Assembly (NCBI RefSeq): GCF_902498065.1
Contig: NZ_CABVIR010000001.1
Location: 1,054,001 to 1,118,000 of the forward strand
Reading direction: 5' to 3'
Origin: Pseudomonas fluorescens
GTDB taxonomy: Bacteria; Pseudomonadota; Gammaproteobacteria; Pseudomonadales; Pseudomonadaceae
Length of the DNA stretch: 64,000 nt
Shown here: positions 39,996 to 48,604 of the stretch, piece after piece
How positions within the stretch are numbered: the stretch's first letter is position 1
Layout of the letters: each line of letters opens with the position of its first letter
The notes under the pieces: model-generated
The model's database searches: none
The model's input: the letters and a program-made list of their open reading frames with translations, nothing else
Told to the model about the DNA's origin: nothing
Program-made: the position numbers and the translations under genes

Positions 39996-40826
39996 ATGAC
40001 TTCACGCTGGACCACTGCAGTACTGGACACCGATCAACCGGGCGGCTGGGCCGTCGCGCGCAGCCCTGAAGGCTTCCTGTTCGACGACAATGGCGCGCTG
40101 TTCCCGCGTGAATGGCTCAAGCGCCAGGACCTGACGATTCTTGCCGAACATGGCATCGGTCATCTGGACGGCGAACCGGTCTATCTGCTGGAGCTGCGCA
40201 GTCACAGCGAAGTGCCGGGCTGCAACTGGAAAGGTTTGCGGGCGTTCATGCTCGACGGCGATCACGCCGTTTACAAGGTGCTGGGTTACGCCGCGCAGAT
40301 CGGCACCTGGGCCCGCGAGCACCGGTTTTGCGGCAATTGCGGACAGGCCACGAAGCAAGTCATCCGGGAACGGGCGATGTACTGCGAGCCATGCGGTCTG
40401 CGTTACTACCCGCGCATTTCGCCGAGCATGATTGTGCTGATCACCCGTGGCGATGAAATCCTGCTGGCGCGTTCACCGCGCTTTGTCACCGGGGTCTACA
40501 GCACGCTGGCGGGCTTCGCCGAGCCGGGCGAGTCGGCCGAAGACTGCCTGATTCGCGAGGTGCGTGAAGAGGTGCAGATCGAAGTCAAGAACATCCAGTA
40601 CATGGGCAGTCAGTGCTGGCCGTTCCCGCACTCGATGATGCTCGGCTTCCACGCCGAGTACGCCGGCGGCGAGATTGTCTGTCAGGAAGACGAGATCGAG
40701 GACGCCCAGTGGTTCAACGTGTACGAGCTGCCGCCGTTGCCGGCGTCACGCTCGATAGCCCGTTACCTGATCGACGTCTATGTGGCCCGGCGCTTAGGCC
40801 ACGCTGAACCAGTGTTGCCAGGCTAG
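39996..40826 (+). CDS. nudC: NADH pyrophosphatase / RNA decapping hydrolase NudC
   Basis: The 276-residue protein has a zinc ribbon (CGNCG and CEPCG, residues 112-130) and the [11 protein letters not shown] strand. The Nudix box [20 protein letters not shown] (residues 172-195) is intact. The NudC-specific [14 protein letters not shown] motif follows; the usual form is SQPWPFP, here with Cys for Pro. It cleaves NADH to NMNH and AMP and removes NAD caps from RNA 5' ends. The gene ends convergently inside the 3' end of the TauE/SafE gene (33-base overlap). Confidence 0.93.
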   Translation: MTSRWTTAVLDTDQPGGWAVARSPEGFLFDDNGALFPREWLKRQDLTILAEHGIGHLDGEPVYLLELRSHSEVPGCNWKGLRAFMLDGDHAVYKVLGYAAQIGTWAREHRFCGNCGQATKQVIRERAMYCEPCGLRYYPRISPSMIVLITRGDEILLARSPRFVTGVYSTLAGFAEPGESAEDCLIREVREEVQIEVKNIQYMGSQCWPFPHSMMLGFHAEYAGGEIVCQEDEIEDAQWFNVYELPPLPASRSIARYLIDVYVARRLGHAEPVLPG

Positions 40827-41573
40827 CCGCACGGTCAAGCCCAGCACCACGGTGATGAACACCGGACGAATGAACTTGGCTCCGCCGCTGATGGCGGAGC
40901 GCGCGCCGAAGAATGCACCGACCATCACCGACAGGCCCATGCTCAGGCCGATGATCCAGTCCACTTGCCCGGAAAAGATGAACACCGACAGCGCCGCAAT
41001 GTTGCTGACGAAGTTCATGCTGCGCGCCACGCCGCTGGCCTTCACCAGGTCGATGGGATACATCAGCATGCTGCTCACGGTCCAGAACGCACCGGTGCCG
41101 GGGCCGGCCACGCCGTCGTAGAAACCGAGGCTGAAGCCTTGGGTCGATTGCCACTTTTTCTTGATCGGCGCGTCGTTGTCCAGCGGTGCTTTCGGCGTGC
41201 CACCGAACAACAGGTAGAGGCCGCAGGCGAACACGATCACCGGCAGCATCTTGTTCAGCCACTCGGCGGGCAGGTAATGCGCGACCACGGCACCGGTCAA
41301 CGCGCCGACCAGGGTGCCGACAATGGCGTGCACCCACTGCCGGGGATGGAAAAGTTTGCGTCGATAGAAGGTGAAACTGGCGGTGGCCGAGCCGAAGGTC
41401 GAACTGAGTTTGTTGGTGCCTAGCACCAGGTGCGGCGGCAGGCCAGCGGTCAACAGCGCCGGGGTGGTCAACAGACCGCCGCCGCCGGCAATGGCGTCGA
41501 TGAAACCGGCAATGAAGGCAACCACGGCGAGGATGGCCAGGGTGGTGAGGTCAACGCTGAGTTCGAAAGGCAT
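40794..41573 (-). CDS. TauE/SafE-family membrane permease
   Basis: This 259-residue polytopic membrane protein has about eight helices. It includes the family-typical [22 protein letters not shown] near the N-terminus and a second [17 protein letters not shown] repeat near residue 150. [19 protein letters not shown] is also characteristic. The family exports or imports sulfite, sulfoacetate, taurine or related organic anions. The substrate is unknown, but the nearby sulfone-oxidation genes make a sulfur oxyanion an attractive guess. A REP pair separates it from them. Confidence 0.85.
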   Translation of the reverse strand: MPFELSVDLTTLAILAVVAFIAGFIDAIAGGGGLLTTPALLTAGLPPHLVLGTNKLSSTFGSATASFTFYRRKLFHPRQWVHAIVGTLVGALTGAVVAHYLPAEWLNKMLPVIVFACGLYLLFGGTPKAPLDNDAPIKKKWQSTQGFSLGFYDGVAGPGTGAFWTVSSMLMYPIDLVKASGVARSMNFVSNIAALSVFIFSGQVDWIIGLSMGLSVMVGAFFGARSAISGGAKFIRPVFITVVLGLTVRLAWQHWFSVA

Positions 41574-41670
41574 GGAAATGGGCTTATTCGGCGGGGTGCA
41601 GCCAGTGGCTGCGGGGAAGGGCCGATATCTTACCTAGATCCAACTTCTGCTGCGACTGGTCTGGCCTCAT

Positions 41671-41755
41671 CGCGGGCAAGCCCGCTCCCACAAGGATTGA
41701 GGGTGTTCACATATGTGTGTTCACCCGGGGCCCTGTGGGAGCGGGTTTGCCCGCG
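41671..41755. repeat. Paired REP element
   Basis: The 22-nt arms 41671-41692 and 41734-41755 (core CGCGGGCAAGCCCGCTCCC) match with one mismatch, upstream of the TauE/SafE gene and just past the stop of the flavoprotein gene. Confidence 0.8.
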
Positions 41756-41778
41756 AAGACTGACTTTCAGGCACTACA

Positions 41779-43017
41779 TCACTTCGAGGCAGGCCCATTC
41801 CCGATCTGCCACACAAACGGCGGCTCAGTCCCGTTAATCTCCCAATCCCCGACAATCCGCGCCTTGTAGATCACCGGATTATGCGACGACACGGTCCGCG
41901 CATTGCGCCAATGCCGGTCCAGCGATTTCCCCTGACGCACATCCGAAGCCCCCAGCGCATTGAACAGCTCGGTGGTCGCCCGCTGAATCAGTTCCGACAC
42001 CACCACCTGCGCTTTCGCCGATTCGAGCTCCGCCGCAACATTTGCCGCCCGCTCCAGCCCCTCGTCGCCAGAAAACCGTGCCAGATACGCCCGCTGTGCC
42101 GGTTGCGCCGCCTTCAAGGCACTGGCTTCAGCGGCATACACCCACGCCGCCACCTCACCGACCACTTGCTGAACTTGCGAATCCTCGCTGACGCGTTGGG
42201 CATTGCCATGGCTGTAAATACGTTTGCGCTCACGCACCTGATGCGCCACATCATGCAACGCAGCACGACCGATCCCGGCCAGCGTGGCCAACAGCACAAG
42301 CTGATAGAACGCCGTCTGATACTTGAAGCGGGTGGCGAAGTCGATGATGTTTTCTGCGTCCACCTCGGCGTCGATAAACCGCGACGTGCCGCTGCCCGTG
42401 GTGCGCTGACCGAATCCGTCCCAGTCATCGCTTTGCACGATCCCCGGTTGGCGTGTGCGTACAGCGGCAATCACGTCGCCACCGTTGTCGCTGCGCTGGG
42501 CGTAGACGTCGATCCAGTCGGAAAACAGGCTGCCGGTGCTGTAGAACTTTTCACCGTTGAGGCGCCACTTTTCGCCATGGGGCGAGACGTTGGTGATCAC
42601 ATCGCCAATGGCCACACTGCCGATTTCCGTCCACGCGCAACCGACGATGTCACCGTCGACGAAACGTTTGAACCACAGGTCCCGGGCCGGCCCCGCAGTG
42701 GCGTTCAAGCGGTCCTCGGCAAACGCGAAATGCCCGCGCAGGGCTTGCGGAACGTTGGAGTCGGCTTCGGCCAGTTCGATCAGCAACTCAAACAGTTGCG
42801 GCAGGGACGCGCCGCCGCCACCGTATTCAACCGGCACACGCACGGCGCCGAAGCCGGCTTCCTTCAGCCACTGAATGGGCTCGTGGGGCAGGCTGCGGGA
42901 CTGTTCGCGCTCGACCGCTCCGGCGGCGATGCGCTGGAAAATCGGGCGGAATCTCGCGGCCAGCGCTTCATAGTCAGTGCCAATGGACAGTGGATTGATT
43001 ACCTGGTGTTCGGTCAT
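41779..43017 (-). CDS. Acyl-CoA-dehydrogenase-fold flavin monooxygenase (DszC/SfnC/MsuC-like)
   Basis: The 412-residue protein has the ACAD fold: WLKEAGFGAVRVPVEYGGGG near residue 55, GCAWTEIGS near 132, GEKWRLNGEKFYSTGSLFSD near 150, and a C-terminal HWRNARTVSSHNPVIYKARI. That tail replaces the dehydrogenase YEGT and is typical of FMNH2-dependent oxygenases such as DszC, SfnC and MsuC. Such enzymes oxidise organosulfur compounds when sulfate is scarce. It is divergent from sfnG and has its own sigma-54-type promoter upstream (43059-43074), strongly supporting membership in the sulfur-starvation regulon. The exact substrate is not clear; an assignment as SfnB is less likely. Confidence 0.85.
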   Translation of the reverse strand: MTEHQVINPLSIGTDYEALAARFRPIFQRIAAGAVEREQSRSLPHEPIQWLKEAGFGAVRVPVEYGGGGASLPQLFELLIELAEADSNVPQALRGHFAFAEDRLNATAGPARDLWFKRFVDGDIVGCAWTEIGSVAIGDVITNVSPHGEKWRLNGEKFYSTGSLFSDWIDVYAQRSDNGGDVIAAVRTRQPGIVQSDDWDGFGQRTTGSGTSRFIDAEVDAENIIDFATRFKYQTAFYQLVLLATLAGIGRAALHDVAHQVRERKRIYSHGNAQRVSEDSQVQQVVGEVAAWVYAAEASALKAAQPAQRAYLARFSGDEGLERAANVAAELESAKAQVVVSELIQRATTELFNALGASDVRQGKSLDRHWRNARTVSSHNPVIYKARIVGDWEINGTEPPFVWQIGNGPASK

Positions 43018-43058
43018 GGGGGCAGCTCCTTGGATCGGCAGTTAGTGCCGAGGGGGAT

Positions 43059-43074
43059 TGCAGGGTCCGTGCCG
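43059..43074 (-). promoter_or_regulatory. Sigma-54 promoter for the DszC/SfnC-like gene
   Basis: On the - strand the site reads CGGCACGGACCCTGCA, with the invariant GG and GC of the -24/-12 elements in correct spacing (GG-N10-GC). The GC is about 42 bases before the start codon. Confidence 0.7.
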
Positions 43075-43176
43075 GGTAGAAACAGCCAGGTTTTGCTAGG
43101 GGCTTGGATTCAGATGCCGCTTGAACTGTTGCCGTACCAACAGCGCAACAGCAAATTGCCCTGCCACGCCCAGCAC

Positions 43177-43270
43177 CCTGTGGGAACGGGCTTGCCTGCG
43201 ATGGCGGCGTCACTTTCAACACATCCATTGACTGACATTCCGCTATCGCGGGCGAGCCCGCTCCCACAGG
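43177..43270. repeat. Paired REP element between the divergent sulfur genes
   Basis: The arms start CCTGTGGGAACGGGCTTGCC and end in the complementary GGGCGAGCCCGCTCCCACAG. The spacer (GGCGGCGTCAC...TTGACTGACATT) is almost the same as in the element at 44469-44559. Confidence 0.8.
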
Positions 43271-43307
43271 GGTTCTCGCCGGGCTCAAGATAGTCGTTTC
43301 GCCCGGC

Positions 43308-43323
43308 TGGCACGGTTGCTGCT
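43308..43323 (+). promoter_or_regulatory. Sigma-54 promoter for sfnG
   Basis: TGGCACGGTTGCTGCT matches the -24/-12 consensus TGGCACG-N4-TTGCT with one mismatch (C for the first T of the -12 element) and exact GG-N10-GC spacing. It lies 39 bases before the sfnG start. SfnG in Pseudomonas putida is known to be controlled by SfnR, a sigma-54-dependent activator. Confidence 0.8.
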
Positions 43324-43361
43324 CTCACCCAAGGACTTCCTAACGTCCCGAGGATATGCCA

Positions 43362-44453
43362 ATGAGTCAGCAAGCCGTCAAATTTGCCTACTGGGTGCCG
43401 AACGTCAGCGGCGGGCTGGTGGTCAGCAAGATCGAGCAACGCACCCACTGGGGCATCGACTACAACCGCAAACTGGCACAACTGGCCGAGGAAGCGGGGT
43501 TTGAATATGCCTTGACGCAGATTCGCTTCACCGCCGGTTACGGCGCCGAGTACCAGCATGAGTCGGTCGCCTTCAGTCACGCACTTCTGGCTGCCACGAC
43601 AACGTTGAAAGTGATCGCCGCGATCCTGCCCGGTCCCTGGCAGCCGGCGCTGGCCGCCAAGCAACTGGCGACGATCGATCAACTGACCAATGGCCGGGTG
43701 GCCGTGAACATCGTCAGCGGCTGGTTCAAAGGCGAGTTCCAGGCCATCGGCGAACACTGGCTGGAGCACGACGAGCGTTATCGCCGCTCCGAAGAATTCA
43801 TCCGCTCGCTCAAAGGCATCTGGAGCCAGGACAATTTCACCTTCCGTGGTGACTTCTACCGATTCGACAACTACAGCCTCAAACCGAAACCGCTCGGCCA
43901 GCCGGAAATCTTCCAGGGCGGCAGCTCCCGTGCGGCGCGGGACATGGCGGCACGTGTATCGGACTGGTACTTCACTAACGGCAACACACCGGAAGGTATC
44001 AAGGCCCAGGTGGATGACATCCGCACCAAGGCTGCCGCGAATAATCACTCGGTGAAAGTCGGGGTGAATGCGTTTGTGATCGCTCGCGACACCGAAGAAG
44101 AGGCGCGCGCGGTACTCGCGCAGATCATCGATCAGGCCGACCCCGAGGCGGTGAATGCCTTTGGCGATGCGGCGAAACAGGCGGGCAGGGCGTCACCGGA
44201 AGGCGAGGGCAATTGGGCCAAATCGACGTTCGAGGATCTGGTGCAGTACAACGATGGCTTCAAGACCAATCTGATCGGCACGCCGCAACAAATTGCCGAG
44301 CGGATTGTGGCGTTGAAAGCGGTGGGGGTTGATCTGGTGCTGGCGGGGTTCCTGCACTTTCAGGAAGAGGTGGAGTATTTCGGCAAGCGGGTGTTGCCGT
44401 TGGTGCGGGAGCTGGAAGCCGAGGCTGCTGTACAACAAGCCGCAGTCGCCTGA
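43362..44453 (+). CDS. sfnG: Dimethylsulfone monooxygenase SfnG
   Basis: The 363-residue protein starts at MSQQAVKF (43362), with AGGA seven bases upstream. The ATG two codons earlier is too close to that site. It is an FMNH2-dependent bacterial luciferase-like monooxygenase. The N-terminal YWVPNVSGGLVVSKIEQRT and WGIDYNRKLAQLAEEAGFE are characteristic of SfnG, as are RVAVNIVSGWFKGEFQAIGE and IFQGGSSRAARDMAA. It converts dimethylsulfone to methanesulfinate during sulfur starvation. FMNH2 must come from a separate reductase, which is not in the window. Transcription probably starts at the sigma-54 promoter at 43308. Confidence 0.93.
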   Translation: MSQQAVKFAYWVPNVSGGLVVSKIEQRTHWGIDYNRKLAQLAEEAGFEYALTQIRFTAGYGAEYQHESVAFSHALLAATTTLKVIAAILPGPWQPALAAKQLATIDQLTNGRVAVNIVSGWFKGEFQAIGEHWLEHDERYRRSEEFIRSLKGIWSQDNFTFRGDFYRFDNYSLKPKPLGQPEIFQGGSSRAARDMAARVSDWYFTNGNTPEGIKAQVDDIRTKAAANNHSVKVGVNAFVIARDTEEEARAVLAQIIDQADPEAVNAFGDAAKQAGRASPEGEGNWAKSTFEDLVQYNDGFKTNLIGTPQQIAERIVALKAVGVDLVLAGFLHFQEEVEYFGKRVLPLVRELEAEAAVQQAAVA

Positions 44454-44468
44454 CCACCACAAAACCAG

Positions 44469-44559
44469 TGTGGGAGCGGGCTTGCCCGCGATGGCGGCGT
44501 CACATTCAACACATTCGTTGACTGACATTTCCGCTATCGCGGGCAAGCCCGCTCCCACA
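44469..44559. repeat. Paired REP element with perfect 24-nt arms
   Basis: 44469-44492 and 44536-44559 are exact inverted copies. The 43-base spacer is nearly identical to that of the element at 43177-43270, so sfnG is flanked by two close relatives of one REPIN. Confidence 0.85.
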
Positions 44560-44593
44560 GGGTTTGATGTGAATTGTGAATTGTGAATCTGAA

Positions 44594-45070
44594 TTATAGA
44601 CCGAGGTCGGACAAACTTGGGTGATCATCCGGGCGACGACCAAGCGGCCAGTGGAACTTGCGGTCGCTTTCCTTGATCGGCATGTCGTTGATGCAGGCGA
44701 ACCGATTGGCCATCAGGCCGTTCTCGTCGAACTCCCAGTTTTCGTTGCCGTAGGAACGGAACCAGTTGCCCGAGTCGTCGTGCCACTCATAGGCATAACG
44801 CACAGCGATGCGGTTGCCGGTGAACGCCCAGAGTTCCTTGATCAGCCGATAGTCCAGTTCCTTGGCCCACTTGCGCGTCAGGAAGCCTTTGGCTTCTTCA
44901 CGGTTGTAGGCGAATTCGGCGCGGTTGCGCCATTTCGTGTCCAGTGTGTAGGCCAGCGACACGCGCTCCGGGTCGCGGGAGTTCCAGCCATCTTCGGCCA
45001 GGCGAACTTTTTCAATGGCCGATTCACGGGTAAATGGCGGCAATGGCGGACGAACTTCAGCGTTAGACAT
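44594..45070 (-). CDS. DUF1348 (NTF2-like) protein
   Basis: This 158-residue SnoaL/NTF2-like protein has the DUF1348 signature: [20 protein letters not shown], then [17 protein letters not shown] and [20 protein letters not shown]. The cone-shaped fold usually forms a small hydrophobic pocket; a catalytic role is not known. GGGAG six bases upstream supports the start. It follows the TetR gene by 56 bases on the same strand, so it is probably the regulator's direct target. Confidence 0.85.
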   Translation of the reverse strand: MSNAEVRPPLPPFTRESAIEKVRLAEDGWNSRDPERVSLAYTLDTKWRNRAEFAYNREEAKGFLTRKWAKELDYRLIKELWAFTGNRIAVRYAYEWHDDSGNWFRSYGNENWEFDENGLMANRFACINDMPIKESDRKFHWPLGRRPDDHPSLSDLGL

Positions 45071-45126
45071 TTAAAGTCTCCCTCTCAAATACAAGTTCAA
45101 GCAAGTTGTCGGGCTTGGTTAAAGTG

Positions 45127-45690
45127 TTACAGGTCCAATAACTTTCGCGCCATGCATTGCGCATTATCGGCGGCACTGTGATCACCCATGACAAGCGCCA
45201 CGGTAATGGCGCCGTCGATCAGGATCAGCAGCTGTTTGGCCAGCATCTCCGGGTCGGTGGCGCCATGTTCGGTGCAGAGCTCGCGCACGTAGTCGAGCAG
45301 CTTCTGTTTGTGTTCTTTGGCGACCCGCCGGACTGGATCTTGCGGGTTTCCGGTTTCGCCGCTGGTGTTGATGAAAGCGCAGCCACGGAAGCCTTCGGAG
45401 GCAAACCAGGCCTTGAGCACGGTAAACAGGTTGAGCAACCGGTCGGCTGGAGTTTCGGCCTGGTCGACCGCATTTCTGTACCAGAGCATCCAGCGCACGT
45501 CGCGGCGTTGCAGGGCGGCGACGGTCAACTCCTCCTTGTTGGCGAAGTAGCGGTAAATGCTTTTTCTGGAGACGCCGGCGGTTTTCACCAGAAGATCCAT
45601 GCCCGTGGCAGCGATGCCACTTTTATAGATCAACTTTTCGGTGACATCCAGAATGATGTCGCGTGTGTCGTTGCTTGTGATTTCGTTCAT
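45127..45690 (-). CDS. TetR-family transcriptional regulator
   Basis: The 187-residue protein has an N-terminal helix-turn-helix (IIDVTEKLIYKSG-like helix, then TAGVSRKSIYRYFANKEEL at residues 34-52) and a C-terminal ligand domain. MNEITSND at 45690 is chosen as start because the 14-base palindrome that is probably its operator lies just upstream; the longer frame to 45726 would read through it. It probably represses itself and the DUF1348 gene and responds to an unknown electrophile or small molecule. Confidence 0.85.
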   Translation of the reverse strand: MNEITSNDTRDIILDVTEKLIYKSGIAATGMDLLVKTAGVSRKSIYRYFANKEELTVAALQRRDVRWMLWYRNAVDQAETPADRLLNLFTVLKAWFASEGFRGCAFINTSGETGNPQDPVRRVAKEHKQKLLDYVRELCTEHGATDPEMLAKQLLILIDGAITVALVMGDHSAADNAQCMARKLLDL

Positions 45691-45702
45691 GCGACGAACA
45701 GT

Positions 45703-45716
45703 AGAACGATCGTTCT
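45703..45716. promoter_or_regulatory. TetR-type operator palindrome
   Basis: AGAACGATCGTTCT is a perfect 14-base palindrome 13 bases before the proposed tetR start, the expected place for an autoregulatory site. The reading as an operator is inferred from position and symmetry. Confidence 0.6.
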
Positions 45717-45755
45717 CCATGGTCAAGCGAATATTTTATTGTTGATTGGATGGCC

Positions 45756-45820
45756 ATCGCTAGCAGGCTAGCTCCCATATTTGAAATGCATTCCCCTGTG
45801 GGAGCTAGCCTGCTAGCGAT
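45756..45820. repeat. Paired REP element
   Basis: The 22-nt perfect arms at 45756-45777 and 45799-45820 carry the variant core GCTAGCCTGCTAGC. The element lies between the tetR and pssA starts. Confidence 0.8.
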
Positions 45821-45907
45821 GAGGGGCGGCACAGACTCCAGCAAGACCCAAACCCCTCCATGGTGTAAGCTCTCAAACTCTCCAGATTCGACCCATTTGC
45901 GAGCCCT

Positions 45908-47251
45908 ATGCCGTCGCTTTTCAAACGCTCTCTGCTGCCCAAACTGCGCAGTTTTCCGCTGACCGCCGATGCCGTCACCATCCTCTCTGGCGCTGCCGAG
46001 TTCCGTCGTTGCCTGCTGGAAAAAATCGCCACAGCGACCCGGCGCATCTATATCGTCGCGCTGTACCTGCAACAGGATGAAGCCGGCCAGGAAATTCTCG
46101 ATGCCTTGCACGCCGCCAAACTGGCGCGTCCGGAACTGGATGTCGTGGTCGTCGTCGACTGGCTGCGCGCCCAGCGTGGCCTGATCGGTGCCGGCAAGCA
46201 GCCGGGCAATTCGGCGTGGTATCAGGAAACCACCCGAACCCACGCAAGCGTAGTCCCGGTGTACGGCGTGCCGGTGCAGACCCGCGAGCTGTTCGGCGTG
46301 CTGCATTTGAAAGGCTTCGTGATCGACGACTGCGTGATCTACAGCGGCGCGAGTCTGAACAACGTTTATCTGCACAAGTTCGACAAATACCGCTACGACC
46401 GTTATCACCTGCTGCAGAACGGCGCCCTGGCCGATTCGATGCAGCACCTGGTTCAGCACGGCCTGGTCGCCTCGAAAGCGGTGCATCGCCTCGATTTGCC
46501 GAACCTGCCGACCACCCGCAGCCTGCGCAATGACATCGGCGACCTGCGCAGCCGCCTGAAACACGCGACATACGACACTACGACGGGCAGCACGGCGAAA
46601 GACGGTTTGTCGGTCAGCCCATTGCTCGGGGTTGGCAAGAACAACCCGTTGAGCCGGGTGATTTGCGAGTTGATCGCCAGTGCTCAGCATCAACTGACGA
46701 TCTGCACGCCGTATTTCAACCTGCCATTGGCGGTGACCCGGGAGATCAACCGGGCGTTGGCCCGGGGTGTGAAGATCGACATTGTGGTCGGCGACAAAAC
46801 CGCCAACGATTTCTACATCCCGCCGAGCGAGCCGTTCAAAGTGATCGCCGCATTGCCATACCTCTATGAGATCAGCCTGCGCCGTTTCGCCAAGCGTCAT
46901 CATCGCAGCGTCGACAGCGGTCAGCTGAACCTGCACCTGTGGAAGGACGGCGACAACACCTATCACCTCAAAGGCATGTGGATCGATCAGCGCTACACCT
47001 TGCTGACCGGCAACAACCTCAATCCGCGCGCTTTCCGTCTCGATCTGGAAAACGCGCTGCTGATAGATGACCCCAAAGGCGAGTTGCTGGCGCCGCGTCG
47101 CAGTGAGCTGGCCGAGATCTTCCAGCACACCACGCGCATCGAGCGGTATCAGGACCTGGAAACCCTGCCGGATTATCCGGCGGGCGTGGCCAAGTTCCTC
47201 AAGCGTGTCAGTCGCGTGCGCATTGAACGCTTGCTCTATCGCATTCTATAA
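45908..47251 (+). CDS. pssA: CDP-diacylglycerol--serine O-phosphatidyltransferase PssA
   Basis: This 447-residue phospholipase D-superfamily protein has the same length and layout as E. coli PssA (about 451 residues). Two HKD motifs are present: HLKGFVID at residue 133 and HLKGMWID at residue 353. The GNNLNPRAFRLDLENALLI segment and the basic C-terminus that helps membrane binding are also typical. It makes phosphatidylserine from CDP-diacylglycerol and serine, the committed step to phosphatidylethanolamine. It is a peripheral membrane enzyme. Its stop overlaps the convergent MFS gene stop by six bases. Confidence 0.92.
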   Translation: MPSLFKRSLLPKLRSFPLTADAVTILSGAAEFRRCLLEKIATATRRIYIVALYLQQDEAGQEILDALHAAKLARPELDVVVVVDWLRAQRGLIGAGKQPGNSAWYQETTRTHASVVPVYGVPVQTRELFGVLHLKGFVIDDCVIYSGASLNNVYLHKFDKYRYDRYHLLQNGALADSMQHLVQHGLVASKAVHRLDLPNLPTTRSLRNDIGDLRSRLKHATYDTTTGSTAKDGLSVSPLLGVGKNNPLSRVICELIASAQHQLTICTPYFNLPLAVTREINRALARGVKIDIVVGDKTANDFYIPPSEPFKVIAALPYLYEISLRRFAKRHHRSVDSGQLNLHLWKDGDNTYHLKGMWIDQRYTLLTGNNLNPRAFRLDLENALLIDDPKGELLAPRRSELAEIFQHTTRIERYQDLETLPDYPAGVAKFLKRVSRVRIERLLYRIL

Positions 47252-48418
47252 AGCGTGCCGGGGCCCTGGCCAGAGGGCCACCAGCAGCAGCAACGCGGCG
47301 GCCACCAGATACGGCAAGCGCGGCTCGATGCCGTAGATCAGCGTGGCAGTCAACGGCCCGATCACTACGCCAAACCCTTGGGCGGCGCCGATGGACCCGG
47401 CGGTCGCGCCTTGCTCCGAGGCCTCGACCGCATTGGCGGCAAGCGCGGCGAAGGACGGGAAAATCAGGCCCATGCCACCCGCCGAGACAAAGAAGCACAA
47501 CCACAAGCCCCACGCGGTGCCGGCAATGATAGTGCCGGAAAAGCCCAGTGCAGCCACTATTGCGCCGACCCGAATCAACCGCAGCGGCGGCCATTCCAGT
47601 CGACGCACCATCAACTGCGAACAGATCAACGCGAACCCGACCATGGTCAGGGCGATCCCGGCGGTTTGCGCGGCGTCGGCCGGGCTCATGCCGAGTCGGT
47701 CGAGGGCGAAAAAGCCAACGGTGATTTGCGCGATGGACACACAGAGCATCGCTACGAATGCGACTGCCATGGGCCGGCGCAGCCGTGGATCATTCAAATG
47801 AACCTTGCGCGGTGCCTGGCGCAGATGCAGTTCCTGACCCTTGAGTTTGTAACGCAGCACGAGGAATGCCAACAACGGTAAAACCGCCATGGCGTAGAAC
47901 GGCAGGCTCAGACTGTAGCGCGACAACAGGGCGGCGATCGCCGGACCGATCACTAGCCCGCAGGCGTTGGCCGCACCCAACGCGGCCATGGCTTTGGCGC
48001 GGTGTTGCGGTTCGACGTTGTCGGCAATCAACGCATTGCAGCCCACCGGGATCGCCGCATAGAACACGCCGATCAGCCCGCGTCCGAGCATGAGCCCGAT
48101 AAACGCCAGCGCTGCTGAAGGCAGGAAGCGTAAAGACGTGTCGATGAACAGGCACAAGGCCCAATAGGCGAGCGTGAAGCCTGCGGTGCCGAGCAACAGA
48201 ATGCGCCGTCGCCCGAAACGGTCGCTGGCCTGACCCCAGGGACGCGCCAGCACCATCCAGATCACCCCCGACACCGTCACCGCCGCACCGGCCTGCCAGG
48301 TGGCCAGGCCCAATACCCGGGCGATCGGCCCGATCAAAGAGACGAACGCCATCATCGCCATGGTGCAGGCCATGTTGGCGGCCATTAGCGGGCGCAGGTC
48401 GAAGGTTGAAGCGGACAT
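47246..48418 (-). CDS. MFS transporter
   Basis: The 390-residue protein has about 12 membrane helices. The MFS motif A is present as GQASDRFGRRRILLLG near residue 62. A cytoplasmic loop with Lys/Arg (RYKLKGQELHLRQAPRKVHL) lies between the two six-helix halves. The overall type resembles drug:H+ antiporter DHA1 or tetracycline-type exporters, but no substrate can be inferred. It is not linked to pssA by strand and stands alone upstream of the iron operon. Confidence 0.88.
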   Translation of the reverse strand: MSASTFDLRPLMAANMACTMAMMAFVSLIGPIARVLGLATWQAGAAVTVSGVIWMVLARPWGQASDRFGRRRILLLGTAGFTLAYWALCLFIDTSLRFLPSAALAFIGLMLGRGLIGVFYAAIPVGCNALIADNVEPQHRAKAMAALGAANACGLVIGPAIAALLSRYSLSLPFYAMAVLPLLAFLVLRYKLKGQELHLRQAPRKVHLNDPRLRRPMAVAFVAMLCVSIAQITVGFFALDRLGMSPADAAQTAGIALTMVGFALICSQLMVRRLEWPPLRLIRVGAIVAALGFSGTIIAGTAWGLWLCFFVSAGGMGLIFPSFAALAANAVEASEQGATAGSIGAAQGFGVVIGPLTATLIYGIEPRLPYLVAAALLLLVALWPGPRHAL

Positions 48419-48510
48419 GGGTGAGTCTTCCGTGAACTTTTGTTATTGGCGGGGGATGTTAGCGCGGCCTGTGCAATCCATCAGCAAAATGCGTCGCCGG
48501 TGAGAAAGCC

Positions 48511-48580
48511 ATCGCGAGCGGGCTCGCTCCCACATTGGACTTGTGGTCGGCACAGATCCCCTACCGGCTTGCTCGCGATG
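48511..48580. repeat. REP pair, imperfect
   Basis: ATCGCGAGCGGGCTCGCTCC at 48511 and GGCTTGCTCGCGAT near 48567-48580 form an incomplete inverted pair between the MFS start and the EfeM-like stop. Confidence 0.6.
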
Positions 48581-48604
48581 AGGCCCGCTCAGACGCTACA
48601 AAAC

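Noticed and set aside
43177..44559. Repeats around sfnG as a possible CRISPR array
   Set aside because: There are only two units more than 1 kb apart, each an inverted REP pair. No direct repeats with unique spacers and no cas genes.
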